Shown here one piece after another: positions 13,552 to 26,100 of a DNA stretch of 64,000 nt (its first letter is position 1; every line of letters starts with the position of its first letter). The stretch spans positions 7,067,955 through 7,131,954 of the forward strand of contig VZDJ01000052.1 in NCBI GenBank assembly GCA_008694505.1, written 5' to 3'. Source of the stretch: Cyanoderma ruficeps (taxonomy: Eukaryota > Chordata > Aves > Passeriformes > Timaliidae). The notes under the pieces were generated by a model. It searched no databases. It was not told the DNA's origin and saw only the letters and a program-made list of their open reading frames with translations. The position numbers were made by a program, and so were the translations under genes.

Positions 13552-13772
13552 TCACAGAATCATAGAAAGGCTTGAGTTGAAAGTGACCTTAGAAATCATC
13601 TTGTTCCAACCCCCTGCCATGGGCAGGGATGCTTTCCACTAGACCAGGTTGCTCAGAGCCTCATCCAGCCTTTCCTTGAACACTTCCAGGGATGGGGCAC
13701 CCACAGCGTCTCTGGGCAATCTGTGCCAGGGCCTCACCACCCTCACAGGGAAGAATTCCTTCCTATTATTAT
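13552..13772 (-). mobile_element. CR1 LINE, 3'-end fragment (antisense)
   Basis: The plus strand reads TCACAGAATCATAGAAAGGC, then CTTGTTCCAACCCCCTGCCA, TGGGCAGGGATGCTTTCCAC, CAGGTTGCTCAGAGCC, CACTTCCAGGGATGGGGCAC and CCTCACAGGGAAGAATTCCT. This is the textbook reverse complement of an avian CR1 3' end, so the element lies on the minus strand with its 3' terminus at 13,552. It is 5'-truncated and carries no coding capacity. Similarity to the remembered consensus is high, which suggests a younger copy than the CR1/L3-like fossils at 22.7 and 52.9 kb. Confidence 0.96.
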
Positions 13773-14384
13773 CTCACTCACTAAGCAGGAAATGTTGATG
13801 GAGTTGGGCAGATCAAAATATCAACCACTGAAAGCAGGAAAATGCTTCTGAGATACATGGAAGTATTTCTACACCCACCAAGAAGCAGCACTGCAGCTTC
13901 TGCCTTCACATCCTTCACCCTCTTCCAGTACTGACCAGAAGAGATTTTGCAAAATGTTCAACCCCTTCCTCTGGGTGGGAAAATCAGGGGAATGGGAAGA
14001 GCTTTTGATACTCCAGCTGTGAAGCAGCAGGGAACACGAGCCAGACTGAAACCCTCTAGATGACTATCTCCACTTTCTCAGCTGAGGCTGTGGTGGCACA
14101 ATGAGCCAGGACTCACTGACCACAGCTTGTCAGGCCGAAATATGAATTTATCCTCAGGATAGATGTTGGGGTTTTTTTTATTCTGCCAACGGTGTTTATT
14201 CCAAGTAGCACTTTGAGCACAGGCACTGGAAAGGAATTCTATTCAAAAATGAAATGTGAATTTATTATGTTTTTGAACCCCCAAGGTTCCATTTTGGCAT
14301 GTAAAACTGTGACCAGATTTTCTGAGTAAGGGGAACTCTTGCTGTTCAGGGCGCTTTTGAAATCTGGCTGCTGCCATTTTACAA
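13773..14384. other. unique spacer, no feature seen
   Basis: This is non-coding sequence between the CR1 and the tRNA-derived SINE. I see no repeat or frame of interest, only a short poly-T run near 14,174. Confidence 0.6.
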
Positions 14385-14508
14385 AATATTCTGAGTTGGA
14401 GGGCACCCACAAGGATCATCAAGTCCACCTCTTAAGTGAGTGGTCTATACAGGGATCAAACCCACAGCCATGGTGCAATTAGTACCACGCTCTAACCCTG
14501 AATTTACC
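14385..14508 (-). mobile_element. tRNA-Ile/CR1 chimeric SINE (TguSINE1-like)
   Basis: On the minus strand the element begins with a tRNA-like body: GGTTAGAGCGTGGTACTAAT (end of the A-box region and anticodon arm), then a B-box-like GGGTTTGATCC and CCTGTATAGACCA. This closely follows tRNA-Ile(AAU). It continues into a CR1-type tail, read on the plus strand as ATATTCTGAGTTGGAGGGCA and AAGGATCATCAAGTCCACCT. That architecture is known from the passerine family TguSINE1, thought to be mobilised by CR1 machinery. The first part of the A box is eroded or truncated, so it is a dead copy and not a functional tRNA gene. It is the best taxonomic marker in the window. Confidence 0.85.
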
Positions 14509-14969
14509 TCAGTGTTAAGAACCTTTACAGTTTTCTCCCTAATTATGGCTGCTGAACAGTGGGGAGGAAAAAAAAAAGAGTCCTCTGAAATTTTTAAAAA
14601 CATGCTCCTAATTATATAAGTCATTAGATTGCTCTTCTGTTATAAAATTAACAGCCCATCTTGAAGAGAGGGGGGAGAAAAAAAAATGTATTCATCTTTA
14701 TTTAGATGCTGACGCAAATGAGAGGCAAACTGCTGAGCACGTTCGGGCTGGGGCTCAGTCAGTGAGCACCAGACCACAACGCCATCGATTATGCAGCCAT
14801 CAGGGACAAACATGCTCAGCTGGCACAGCCACAGCCTTTCTGAGGGCTGGTTCCTGGGAAAGATCCCTCTCAGAAAACTTGACATCTCCTCTCGAACATC
14901 TTTCATGAGGAACAACACGTTGCCTTTCCCTCTCAGCCCTTGGGAAGTTCATGATCTTCATCCCGCTAC

Positions 14970-15270
14970 GTTTTGAGGCTGAGCGGGTCCAGCTCCACCA
15001 GAAATTGTTTGGGCATGAGGGGACAGAGTGGGGGACAATGGGATGACAGGCTGGGAAGTCTCTTAGAACCCCTTCTGAAGCTGTGTCCAGCTCCACCAAA
15101 AATTTTTTGGGGGACGGAGTGGGGGACAATGGGATGACAGGCTGGGATGTCTCTCAGAAGCCCTTCTGAGCCTGAGGGGGTCCAGCTCCACCAAAAATTT
15201 TTTGGGGGACAGAGTGGAGGACAACGGGATGACAGGCTGGGAAGTCTCTCAGAACCCCTTCTGAGGGCTG
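14970..15270. repeat. minisatellite, about 96-bp unit x 3
   Basis: Three successive units start with GTCCAGCTCCACCA at 14,987, 15,085 and 15,180, giving periods of 98 and 95 bp. Each contains GGACAATGGGATGACAGGCTGG (the third with AACG) and a CTCAGAA-CCCTTCTGA ending. Units 2 and 3 are more alike than either is to unit 1, which carries GTTTGGGCATGAGG in place of TTTTGGGGG. The array is GC-rich and leaves long spurious frames on the minus strand with a repeated FWWSWT/FLVELD peptide; these are not genes. Confidence 0.93.
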
Positions 15271-18200
15271 CCCCGGGATCTGTCAGATGTAACAGGGGCT
15301 TTGTGCTCCCCCTGTGTGTTGTCCCAGCAGGTGATGGAGTCTCCCACAATCCTCAAGCTACCAAGGCTGGGCTTTCCTTACTTTTCACAGTAAATCAGGT
15401 TTCCCAATCCTTTAGTCATTCTTGTGGGGTCCCTGATGCTCACTCCTCTGTCCTCATGGTGCCCATACACCAGACCTGTGGAAACTCTGGCAATTACTCA
15501 CCCCAAACCAAGCAGCTCTGGCATTTATTTGCTCACTCAGACACCCTTTCCCATCAGCCTTTATGACTTCTGGACCCTCACACACTAGGACCTGCTTACT
15601 TCAGACAAACACACCCAGCAGAGGAAAATCTCTGCAAAGCTGCTGCTGCAGGATGGATCCCACGAGCAGCCCTAAAACACTGCGGGCAACCACCTCAAAT
15701 CTCAATTTCTCACTTAAAATCAACGCCGCTTCCTAATTTGCTAATTTTTTTAAAAAAAATTCTAATTATTCCTGAAGTAAGTTTGCTCCAGTCTCACACT
15801 TGGGATGGTTAGGCCCTTTTTTCCTCCTCTCCAGCACGAAGGCATTCATGGCAAACCTACAGCCATTTGTTCTCATTTGCAGCCATTTGTCCCTGCTCTG
15901 ATGCAGCATTTGCCTGCCACAAAGGACACTGAGGACACCGGGATTCTCACCATTGACTCGGCAATGGGTCATTGCAGCAGTGGGGGAGGAGAGAAGGGCT
16001 AATCTTCCTGCAGAATACAGAAATATGAAAATAATCATATTCAAGGAGCTACTTTATCCTGATTTGTTTATACGTTATCCGAGCGTTTTATTTTATTATG
16101 TGTTTTAATAATGCAAGGGCTTAAAAGCTGAAAATGAGCATATTCCACGAGCTCAGTATATTTCAGTTTGTACATCATCAGTTGTTTTTCCTCGCGATTA
16201 TGCAGTTTTACTTTATCATCCCTTTGATAACAATTCCTGCATAAAACCTGACTTTATATTTCATTTTTCCCGTCTGTTATCTTTGCAAAATACGTCCAAA
16301 ACACCCTTTGTATTGCTGTACTAATATAACAGATCAGGAGAAGCTGTGGCATAAGAAATCAAAACCATAATAATGTCTTTGGGTTTTGCATTTTAAATAC
16401 TGCATTCATTGTTGCACTGAGGTTTGAGATCCCTTTTCAGACATTACTGAGATTACCTTTGGTAATGCCTATTTCATTGTACTTTGATATAAAATAATGT
16501 ATGTCATAAATCATCTAAGTGACTGTCATTAGAGTGAAAAGCACCTACTTATGATATGTAACAATTTGCTTTTCTAATTTGAAGAGGATTGAGGTATTTT
16601 AATTATATAAGGTCTAAAGCCCTTTGTGAATGAAATTACAATTCAATGTAAAATCACTTTCTGCACAGAGCTGTAAGTTAGGAAATGATAACAGCTACAC
16701 TCATCAATTTGAACTTTTTGCCTGGACTAAATGCAGGAACAAATAGAAAAACTCTTAATAGGAAAAGATTCACGATTTCAGTAACTAAAAACCTGAGAAA
16801 ACCCTTCATATTTTTAACTTTTTAAAAGGGTCTTTTATTATAGTAGACAAAAAATCATCTTTACAGATTATAAGCAGAAAAGTTTTTTTCAATATAAATA
16901 AAACACTGAAACTCTGAGATGTATGAACTTCATGGAAGCATGGGCAAGGTTGGGCAGAGAGGTTTATTTAAAAATTATTGGTATGCTTCACATTTTCAAG
17001 ACTGCTTCCATTTGGGAGTGAAATGGGGGTTCAGAGCCTTTTCTGTGCAGAACAATTTAAAGTTTCTGGAGCACTTTGAAGGTGATCAGGGCTCTGAACA
17101 TGTACATTGTAGAGGGATTTAAAATTACGAGAGCTTTTCAGATTGTTTAAAACATTGATTTTTTTATAAAATTGATTTTTCAACGTTTTATTTCTTCTGT
17201 GGCTGGGTAATTACAGTAGACCAGAAGCTGAGGCTCTTCTGCCTGAAACCTGGACCCACTTTCAGCCTCTCTCCCTTCTCATTCTCTCTCTTCTTTCCCC
17301 CTCCCTCCTCTCTTAATAAGCTTTCTGGTTTCCCTGGCTGCTGGGACAGACACATCACACTTTGTCCTTGCTCATAAATCTCTCTCTGACCAAACAACCA
17401 GGAAGTTATTACAGGTGAGGAGAAGGTCAGGTTGAAAATGCAGTTTGATCAGACCTGTTCTGGCAAAACAGCACTATACCCACCTCAAGAGCAATGCCAA
17501 ACACAACTGGGATGGGGCTTTTTAACCAATCTTCCAGCCACAAAACATCTCTCAGAGGAGGTTACAAGGACTCCAAAGGATTAAGGAGTAAAGCCATTAA
17601 GCTGGGATTTAGTTACATGCACAGTTTTCCCCAAAATTCTTTTTTCTTCTTGTTAAACACGAACAACAATAGAGAAAACCCCGTGGAGTCATTCAGAAGA
17701 TTCAGGTGTGCAGCATTTAAAATCCTCCCCAAAGATTTTGGTTCAATCAGATGCAGGGAGGATGCACAAAAGTTCGCATCCCTTCCCATATTTACGAATT
17801 ATGATTTTGGGAGGGTTGGGAGGGCGTGGGGGGGTCGTTGTTGGTTTGGAATTTCTTTGTTTGTTTGTCTTTAAATAGAAATACAAGTGCCAACCCTGAA
17901 GGCTGAAGAGGTTTTCTTGCACAGACTGTATTTAGGATGCCATGGATGTATTGGGGCAGAATAGCCATATATCAATTATGTCTTAATTCATGTAAAGCAG
18001 CAAAGATCAGCATGGACCACTAAAACCAGTTGAGGTTTCTCTCTGCTAAAGATTCCCCTATACAGATCACTTTAATTATGGCTGTTGGACTGCCAATGAT
18101 GAGTAATTAATCAAGATATTTCTAAGAAGTCTATATGTATATAATGTGTGGGATGTATTATATATAATAGATATCAGAAGTTTGCAATTTGCCTCAGTGT

Positions 18201-21119
18201 TATCGTTCTTGGAAAATAAGAGCCCGAAACATTTTACTGATCCTCCAGAAAGTGCATCTCAACAGAGACGCTTTAATTGGAGGGAATAATAAGAAGTAAC
18301 TTCTTAGGGAACAAATTCATGACTATATTTTCAAATAAACATAAACACACGCACGTATATAAGTTGATTGTTAATTTCTCCTAGTCCAGAAAATGCCCCG
18401 TTTGCCTGTTTTTAAAATAAAACTGCATTGCCAAGGTTCGAATCAGATTTTTTAACGCATTTTTTTTGTTAAAAGGCCGTATCAAAGCAAAAATGAACAT
18501 ATTACTGAATTTTTGTCAGCTTGAAATAACACCTGCCACACACAAGGTCTTTAGCCTTTCATGCACATCATAACTTCAGCCTAAATTTAAAGGAACAGGG
18601 AAAGCGATAGAGCAAGGCTACCCAGATGTTGTACGGTCTGTGCAATTGTAAATTTAAAAGTACCAGCTTTCCATCCAGATTTTAACGCAGCAGAAACGAT
18701 ATGAAAATTCCAAGCCACACCGGATTATTGAAATGTCTGGCCATTTTGAAATGAATTCTGGAACAGATGTACAGAGGTAGGCAATAAAGCTGTGATAATA
18801 AGGAACATTTCTACATCATCTCACAAAACTACTAATCTATAATGAGGACCAAAACTATTCATGGGAGAGGATGGTTTTCATTATTTTCTTTTTCGGCCTC
18901 AGTTTGAGTATTTGGATTCCTTTACTTGCTTGCTACATTTTGATATTTTTGTAAAGCATTTGGTAGCTATTTGACTTTATCACTTCTAATCTACAGCACA
19001 GGCAAGTGTCTAAGCGACTTAATTTTTTCTTCCTCTTCTTTGCTGAAGGCAAGCAGCATGGAGGAAGAGCAACTTAACTAATTTATTGTCCTTTATCTTA
19101 TCACAATTAACTTCTAAATCTGTGCTTTTCAATAGTGACTTTAAACATCTCCTTTGGATACACAGATTCAGACATCACAAGAGGCTCTGATTTTAGGACA
19201 ACACAGAATATGTGCAGCACAGAGCAGATGACCAGCAAAGAAAATCTGGGTACCCCAAAACCTAACCCCCACCGCAAGCACAGCTGTTCTGAATTTTTTC
19301 CTGTTACCACAGAGTAACATTTAAAAGAAAGAAATTATTATACCCCTGGGTGGATAAGGCAATCTCTAGATATCATGTAGACAAGGTAGAATAAATCCTT
19401 CATAAGACTAAGCAGAAAAGATTGAGAGAGCAGGCAAGCTTTAAGCTCCCAACTGTTTCCACAGGTCAGCTAAAAGCAAAGGTGACGCCTCCTTTTAAGC
19501 TTTCAGGTGGTCTGCAGAAGGGCTTATGTGCCTGAAACCTTGTCTAATACTACTAATAGATAGGCAACTAAATTACTTTGTCTACTAAAAGATATCATCA
19601 CTTCCAACAAACCTTGTCATGCTGACATAAAGCAGATTAGTCAGGCAAGTTGGGTGCTGTGCCAGATTAAGCTGCATACCAAAGGCTTGAGTTTGCACAT
19701 ATTACTCACTGCATTTTTCAGCCTATCTGTTCAGTTCATCCTGTTCTGAAAAAAACACACACACATTAATCTGGGTCAGTCTTAATTTTAAAGTTTCTAG
19801 ATTTAAGCCTTTTTTTTCTTTTTTTCCCCCTGCAGGGATGTGAAATTTCCGTCTGTATCTGAACATCCCCCAAGTCGTGCAAAGCCGTCTCATTTTTCCA
19901 ACAGCACAAAGAAGAAGCAAAAGACTGAGGGAGGAGGGAAGAACATCCAGTTCCAAGAAAAGAGCAATGATATCTTTATTTAGGCGAGTTATCCCCTGGA
20001 GTTTGGCCAGCTCCCTGAAGCATTAACCTGAACGTAGGTGACTGACAGCGCTGGCCTGACAGTCAACAGATACCCAGCTTCTAAATCTCTGCCAAAACCT
20101 GGCAATCAGGCAGCTAGGAGCAACTGCTGGGCCGATTCCAGGAAAGCCACTGACTTCTGAACTGCCATTTCCCACTCTTCTTTCCCTTTTTCTTGGAAGT
20201 TTTCTATTCCCCCAAACCTGCTTTAACGATTATGAAACGGGACAGGAACACAACCCAAGATAATTTTGCTTTGGTATGCACCTGCTCATTCACTCCGACC
20301 CCACCCAACAACTGCAGTGTTTTAGATGTTTTCCAGCTTTGTTTTAGCTTCAGGTGTAGGTACAACACTCCCTGTGCCTCGCACAGGTCACCGGAGGATG
20401 AGAGAATGTCACAGAACGAGTTTGCTGTTTTCTTAACCTGAAGAAAGGCCTTACTAAGCTCACTCTTTCACACCCACATATGTCTCAGAGATAGCACATA
20501 TTTCTCCCTGAACAAGCTCCTATGGTTAAAAGCATGGCGGGGGAAGGGGAGGAAAAAAAAAAATGCTGAGTAGAATTTTTCATCAGATCTCTGGAGTTTA
20601 AATTATCTGGGAGAAGCGAGAGCGGGGGGAGAAAAAAAAGAGACGAGCAAAGAGGAGGGACCCAAAAATGTCAGAAGCAGCACTGATATCCCACATTGGC
20701 TGCAGCTCCAGCTTCCCACGATGGCACTTCCCAAAGAGCACAGCTGGCCTCCGTGTCCCAAGCCAAGGATCCTGGCCAGAGTCACACCAGGGGCTGAGGT
20801 GACAAGTGTCAGATACATCACAAAGGTGCAGGGAGGCAGCAGTGTGGCACTTCTTGACGTGACACCTCAGGGGTCGAGCCTGATGTAAGACTGGTTCCCA
20901 TCCATTTGGCCACATCTCCCCAGCTCTGGTGTGAAATCATCATTTTCCAGTTAGTCACACCAGTGGTTCCAGCTCTGTGTTCCAGCAGGGCGAAGAGAGG
21001 TTTAATTTAAAAACAAAATGGTTAAAGGCCTAAGTGATGACACTTGTTATGTAGAAGAGAACAAGTTGGAAATTTAAAAACAGCCTTGTAATTAGGGATT
21101 TGAGTGAGATATCACAAAG
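15271..21119. other. AT-rich unique non-coding DNA
   Basis: No gene is recognised. Most of the stretch is repeat-free AT-rich sequence with many TAATTA/ATTA cores; 16,040-16,640 is listed separately as the best candidate block. A second segment of similar texture lies at about 18,050-18,480. The 126-codon plus-strand frame at 17,494-17,874 contains low-complexity G/T sequence at its end and matches no family I know. Confidence 0.55.
16040..16640. promoter_or_regulatory. candidate conserved non-coding block
   Basis: This long repeat-free block has homeodomain-type AT-rich motifs (TTTTATTATGTGTTTTAATA, TTTAATTATATAAGG) interspersed with non-simple sequence holding isolated CpGs, such as TTATCCGAGCG and CCTCGCGATTATGCAG. 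Isolated CpGs preserved in AT-rich DNA are a mild hint of constraint. No frame of interest occurs. The call is inference only. Confidence 0.3.
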
Positions 21120-21225
21120 TTCAGGCTTGGATCCATGCTCTGCCTCGGTTTTTTCTGTATTATTTTTGGACAGTCTCTTAGTTCTCTGTGATTCAGTTCC
21201 CCATCTGTACAGTAAATGCTTCTTT
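21120..21225 (-). mobile_element. MIR-like ancient SINE fragment
   Basis: The plus strand contains GACAGTCTCTTAGTTCTCTG followed by TGATTCAGTTCCCCATCTGT and ACAGTAAATG. This follows the reverse complement of the MIR/CORE-SINE middle section (CTTAACCTCTCTGTGCCTCAG, then TTTCCCCATCTGTAAAATG). The preceding GGATCCATGCTCTGCC fits the adjoining part of the same consensus. It is heavily diverged and inactive. Confidence 0.55.
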
Positions 21226-22679
21226 CCCTTTTTTGTATCTTGAATTACATGCATTTAACTGTAGTGAAATCCAGATTTCATCTGGGACTTTGAAGAATTG
21301 AATAAAGGAAATTACAGTGATTATTTAGACACAGAGGTGCACGCACACATAATGAGCCATTCAAATGACTGCTCCAAGCACACTCACTATTCCAAAATGC
21401 AGAAAAATTGTCTCCTCTTCATAACTGCTGTCCCAAGCAGTAAACTGCCTGTCCACTTTGAAGGCAAGAAAATGAGTATGTAAAGAAAACAGTATTTCCA
21501 AAGACGATCGAAATTGGGGAAATTTACAAGTTTTTTAATGCGATAAATTAAGGAATACAATTTGGCATTTTCCTTATAACCGCAACCTCTTTCAAAACAC
21601 TGCAACACATTTTCCAGATGTGTGCTGATGGAGAGGATTCCATCTTCAGGATTCTATCTTCACATCACAGAGGGAAAAGCTGACTTTGGGACCCTCCATC
21701 CTACCTGCCAACCCTTCCCTTGTAGCTTTATCAGAAGTAACAGCTGTAGAAGGGACGTGATAAGAGAACAAGGAGGTTGGCATATTGCTCTAGATGTGTT
21801 TAATACAGAAAGAAAAAAATCCTAATTTCATCCATGTAATTTTATTTCCTATACTTAACAGCGAAAATATTGCCAAATTCTAGTCCAGGATCCTCTTTGG
21901 AACGTTGTAGTGTGATTAGGAATAAAGTTTCACAGAAAACAGCCATGCATTTGAAAAGCAGGTATCCCTGTGCTCACAACTGAGCTGCTCAGAGAAGGTC
22001 CTGATCTAGCTACTCATAGAGAGTCTAGAAATAATTAAACTAATTACCTGCAAAGGTTAAAATAGTGGTATGAATATCCAGTTGAGTAACTGCTGGCCCT
22101 GGATACTACTCCAGTAGTAGTGTACTGATTGCTCTCAAATCCCCAGACCAAAAAGACCCCAAGAAATCCTCAGTCATCCCACAAGACAGGGGTCACTATT
22201 TTAATTTCACTGCTCTTTTCTTAACTGTTTCTACTGACCACCAGTAAGAGAAACTGCATGGCCCCACCAGGCAATCTGCTCTAACCCAATGCTACCCATT
22301 ATTTCTGGGGAAATTATCCTAGCATCTAATCTGGAACTCTCCTGCTGTGATTTTGGCCTCAACGCAAACTTGTAAAAGAGGTAACAACCTGATTTTTTTT
22401 TTTTTTAATCCTTAATGTACTTAGAGAGTATTTATGCCTGACTTCAGTGTCCCTTAGAAGACAAGAAAACTGTAGTTTTTCCAATTTCTCCTCCTGAGCA
22501 ATATTCCCCAGGCCAATAAATATTCCCAGTGTTTATTCAAAATCTTTCCAACTTTGAAGGATAGTAGCAAACCCAGTCGACACCTTATCAGTGCCAAGTG
22601 ACATAACAGTGTCTTGAGAGGTAAATGCCTACCAAGTTCCAATTACAAGGTCTGCCTTTCTCTGGAATACTGTGATGTG
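21226..22679. other. unique non-coding DNA
   Basis: I see no gene and no recognisable repeat, only a poly-T run at about 22,394-22,406. Short frames here are unremarkable. Confidence 0.55.
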
Positions 22680-23120
22680 CCTGGTTTTAGGGTTAAATTT
22701 GCATTCAGCTTGTGATCTGACTATAATTCACCAAAACTTTTCTAAAGTGTCGTCACCTGCACATTATCCATCCCATGCTCATACAATTACTTTAGAACTT
22801 AGTCCCCAGTTGAATTTTATACCTTCTTTGTTGCCTTTTTTTTTTTTTACCATTTCCTCAATTTCTATATGCCTTTCTAAATTCCTAATCCTGTCCCCTA
22901 GTACATTTGCAGGCCCTTTATAACTCGGTGCTGTCTGCAAATTTAATAAGCATATTCTGTAGTGCACTGTGCAAGTCATTAATGAGAACACTGAACAGGG
23001 CTGGGAGCAGGACAGAGAGCTGTGCAATATTACACATCACATTCTTCCAGTTGGATAGGGGAATGCTGATAACAATACTGGGGATACTATTAGCTCAGAG
23101 GAGACTCATCTGGTTTAATC
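22680..23120 (-). mobile_element. old CR1/L3-type LINE, reverse-transcriptase fossil
   Basis: Read on the minus strand, 22,998 to 22,924 translates to a block containing LFSVLINDL and MLIKFADSTE. This corresponds to the CR1-family reverse transcriptase region with LFNIFINDL and MLIKFADDTKL, the second of which carries the (F/Y)ADD catalytic motif. Here the second catalytic aspartate is replaced by serine (FADS). Flanking plus-strand text such as CCTAATCCTGTCCCCTAGT and CAGGGCTGGGAGCAGGACAG also follows the antisense of old amniote CR1/L3 copies. Frame continuity is lost outside the block, so it is a pseudogene relic. The outer limits are approximate, and the element may extend toward 23.5 kb. 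Confidence 0.75.
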
Positions 23121-26100
23121 TCTTTTCCTTTCTCCATTCAAGTACATGTATTCCATCTACCCTTTTCCAGTCTGTTTTCGGTGCATTCCAGAAAAAACCC
23201 AACCAAAAACGATCAGCCAAAAACCCCAAAAATTAATGTTCCGGAACAGAATCAAAAGCTACAATTCCTCAGACCCTACACAAGCAGGCAAGGCCCATTC
23301 TGTCTAGATAGTTTTTACTCCCCTGGTCTAGGCTGAGATCTAACATCCTCACTGATGCTATACCAAATTTATTTATTTATTGAAATATTCCAATTTGGAC
23401 TGCACGTTAATTATCAAAGATGTCAGAGGATCTAGTTGTGCACCCAGCACTCAAGCCTGGCTATTTAAGAAGGACTCAAAGACCTTCCACCTCATGGCTT
23501 CTCTTGAAATTAGAGCCTTGATTGCTCAAGAAAAAGGTCAGACGTACCTGAAATACAAGTCTCAACTCCAGTAATAACTTTGGGAGTGAACTGCACAGAC
23601 TGAATGGGTGGCAAGGTTAGATTAGATTATACGAATTCTTTGCTCCCCATCCCAATGGGCTCAAAACTTGGGATGCTGCAGAAGTACTGTGTCCATCCCA
23701 GAATGTGATGGCATTAGTTACTAGGAGAGCTAAGCACTTCTGTCTCTCTGGGGACAGCCAAGGAAAGTAATCCAAATTAATTTTAAAGAAGGATTAGTTA
23801 AATCAGCTAATTAGCCAATTATATCTCAGCAAGAAAATTCTTACTGAGACCTAGGGTGGACTAAATCCATTTTCAAAGCCAAGCCAACTTCAGGCAGCTT
23901 TCATTTTGCACAGGGGTGTCTAAACAGCCTCAAACACTGCAAATTCACACCTAATCCAAACCAACTTCCTGAGTGTCCCTCTTGGGGGAAAACTAACACG
24001 GAAAGGAGCTTGCATGGATTTTGAGGAAAAAAAAATAAAACACCACTTTTTAAAAAATTAATAGCTTGATGATTCAGACTTGGACTGAAATCTATTTCCT
24101 ATGTGTTACTTAATCAGACAGTTTCATTTGAGCAAGCAAAGAGCCAAAAATAGAGTTGTGCAAAAGCGCTCTGAGGAACAGGGAGCTCCATCCCTGTTCC
24201 CAGGCCTCCCTGGCATCCCAAACCTTTGGATGGCTGGGGACTAGATGACGAGATCTACAAGGTTTCAGCAGGATGTGGTGCTAGCAGTAAAGCCTGCCTA
24301 AAACACAGGTTTGCATCAAAATCATGTAGCAAAAAAAAGGAGAGAAAGGATGTAAACAGACTAGTTTAATGGCATTGTCACAGCAGAGCAGAGGGAAAGT
24401 TGTTGGTCTTGAACATGTTTGCCATGAAAAAAGCAGAGGACAACTCATTTCTGATTCTTCCCCACTCCCAAAGTGGTTTTTGTGTGACTAGTAAAGCAGC
24501 ACTTTCCACTGACCTTTTGGAAGTAGTTAAGAGGAAGATATTTTTGAATTTCTACCTAAAAAGAGACTCATAAAAACAGGCAAAGATGGGCCAGCCTTAT
24601 CCACTAAACTAGACAGCTGCTCTCTTGCAACCAAAAAAGGAGATTTTAAGGAGATGTTTTTATGGCCTCCAGTGCAATGCAAAAGCTTATACCAAATTCT
24701 CTGGCATCCAGTTGCACATGAAGGAAAAGATCATTTACAAGTGACACTGGAAAGTTGCCATTTCATATAGGACACGTAGAGAGAGTGGAAAGTCTGCATT
24801 TCCCTCCAGATCGTTCACACCATTTTCTCAGGCAAAACTCAGTTTTATGGGAGAGCATTTAAGCAACATCTGAACAGACCCAGAAAACTTCCTGTCAGTC
24901 GTTCTGGAGGATCACAGGTTCTAGCACCTTCCCTGGACATAAGATCAACCTCATGGCACAAGTTTTGCTGTGGGCCTGGTGGTGCGGCCGGGCCTGGTGT
25001 TGTGGCCGGGCCTGGTGGTGCGGCTGGGCCTGGTGGCACAAAACACATGGTTGTTCCCAGAACCAGGGAACATCATCACCAAAGTACTGCTCATTTTTAG
25101 GGGAAACAATGAAATTATGTGCTCTGGAGAAACCGTGAGGGCTTCAGATCTCTTCGATCCTTTTGTACCTCCACAGTAACTGTAGCTCCAGCACAAGATG
25201 ATGCAAGGCTCAGTGACAGATTCCTTTAGTGTCCCCTCAATTTTATACCACCAAACCAGATTAGTCTGGGGTTAAAGCTCTCCTCAGTGAGTTTCAGGAG
25301 AAGCAGAGAGCTCCAGACAGCTCGTTTGAACACATTGTGGCTTCAAGCACATCTGAAAGGGCCCTAACTCAGCCAGAACTGAACCTGCTGCTTAAACAGC
25401 AGGTAACACACCAGCAGCTCCAAAGACACTTCTTAGCTCTGTCACTAGATGTTATCAGAACAGCAAGTGGGGTAATTTGCTTTCAAAATAGCTAAAAATC
25501 AATGGGCCAAACAGAGAATAAAGAAAGGCTTTGTCAACTAATCATCCCATCCCAGCCAAACAGGTCGTTTGCTTTGAGGCTGCTCTCAAACCTTCCCGAT
25601 GTTCCTGAGCTGCACCAAACTCTTAGGCCTAGAAATCACCTCCTGGTCTTGTTAAGATTAAAGTCCATCTATACATCCATTAAAACATGTTGCAAGGTCT
25701 AGAGTACCTCTTGTGCTGTTTGCAAACCTTAGTGGACTTTGAGGACTTTCAGACATTGTTTCAGGCATTTTGAAGAATTAAGTACTGCCTGAACCTGCAT
25801 TAAAAGAGCATCTCAGCCAGACAGGAAAGCTGTTGAGTGGACGGATATTGGTAAAGCTGATTTCAATAAAGAAATCACTTCAGTGCCTTGAAATGCCTGA
25901 ACCTGTACAATTAGTAATTTGGGGATCTGAAATCATTGCTATGTATGAACACCCAAAGCACAAATGATCTGTCAAAGCCAGTAAATATATATATATATAT
26001 TAATTTCAGTAATTCCTTAAATGAATGAATGTCTTCTATAGGGGTATTCTTTTCTCAGGCACTTAGAAATACTTTTTTTTTTTCCTTTCTTGAAAAGACA

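Noticed and set aside
14430..14508. A tRNA-Ile gene
   Set aside because: The acceptor 5' end and most of the A box are missing, and the body is fused to a CR1 tail, so it is a SINE relic and not a functional tRNA.
14800..15349. Minus-strand frames with repeated FWWSWT/FLVELD peptides
   Set aside because: They are products of the three-copy minisatellite.
24845..25196. Pro/Arg-rich minus-strand frames (RTTRPG repeats), suggesting a collagen- or RNA-binding-like protein
   Set aside because: They come from four copies of an 18-bp GC-rich unit; the flanking sequence has no coding signal.
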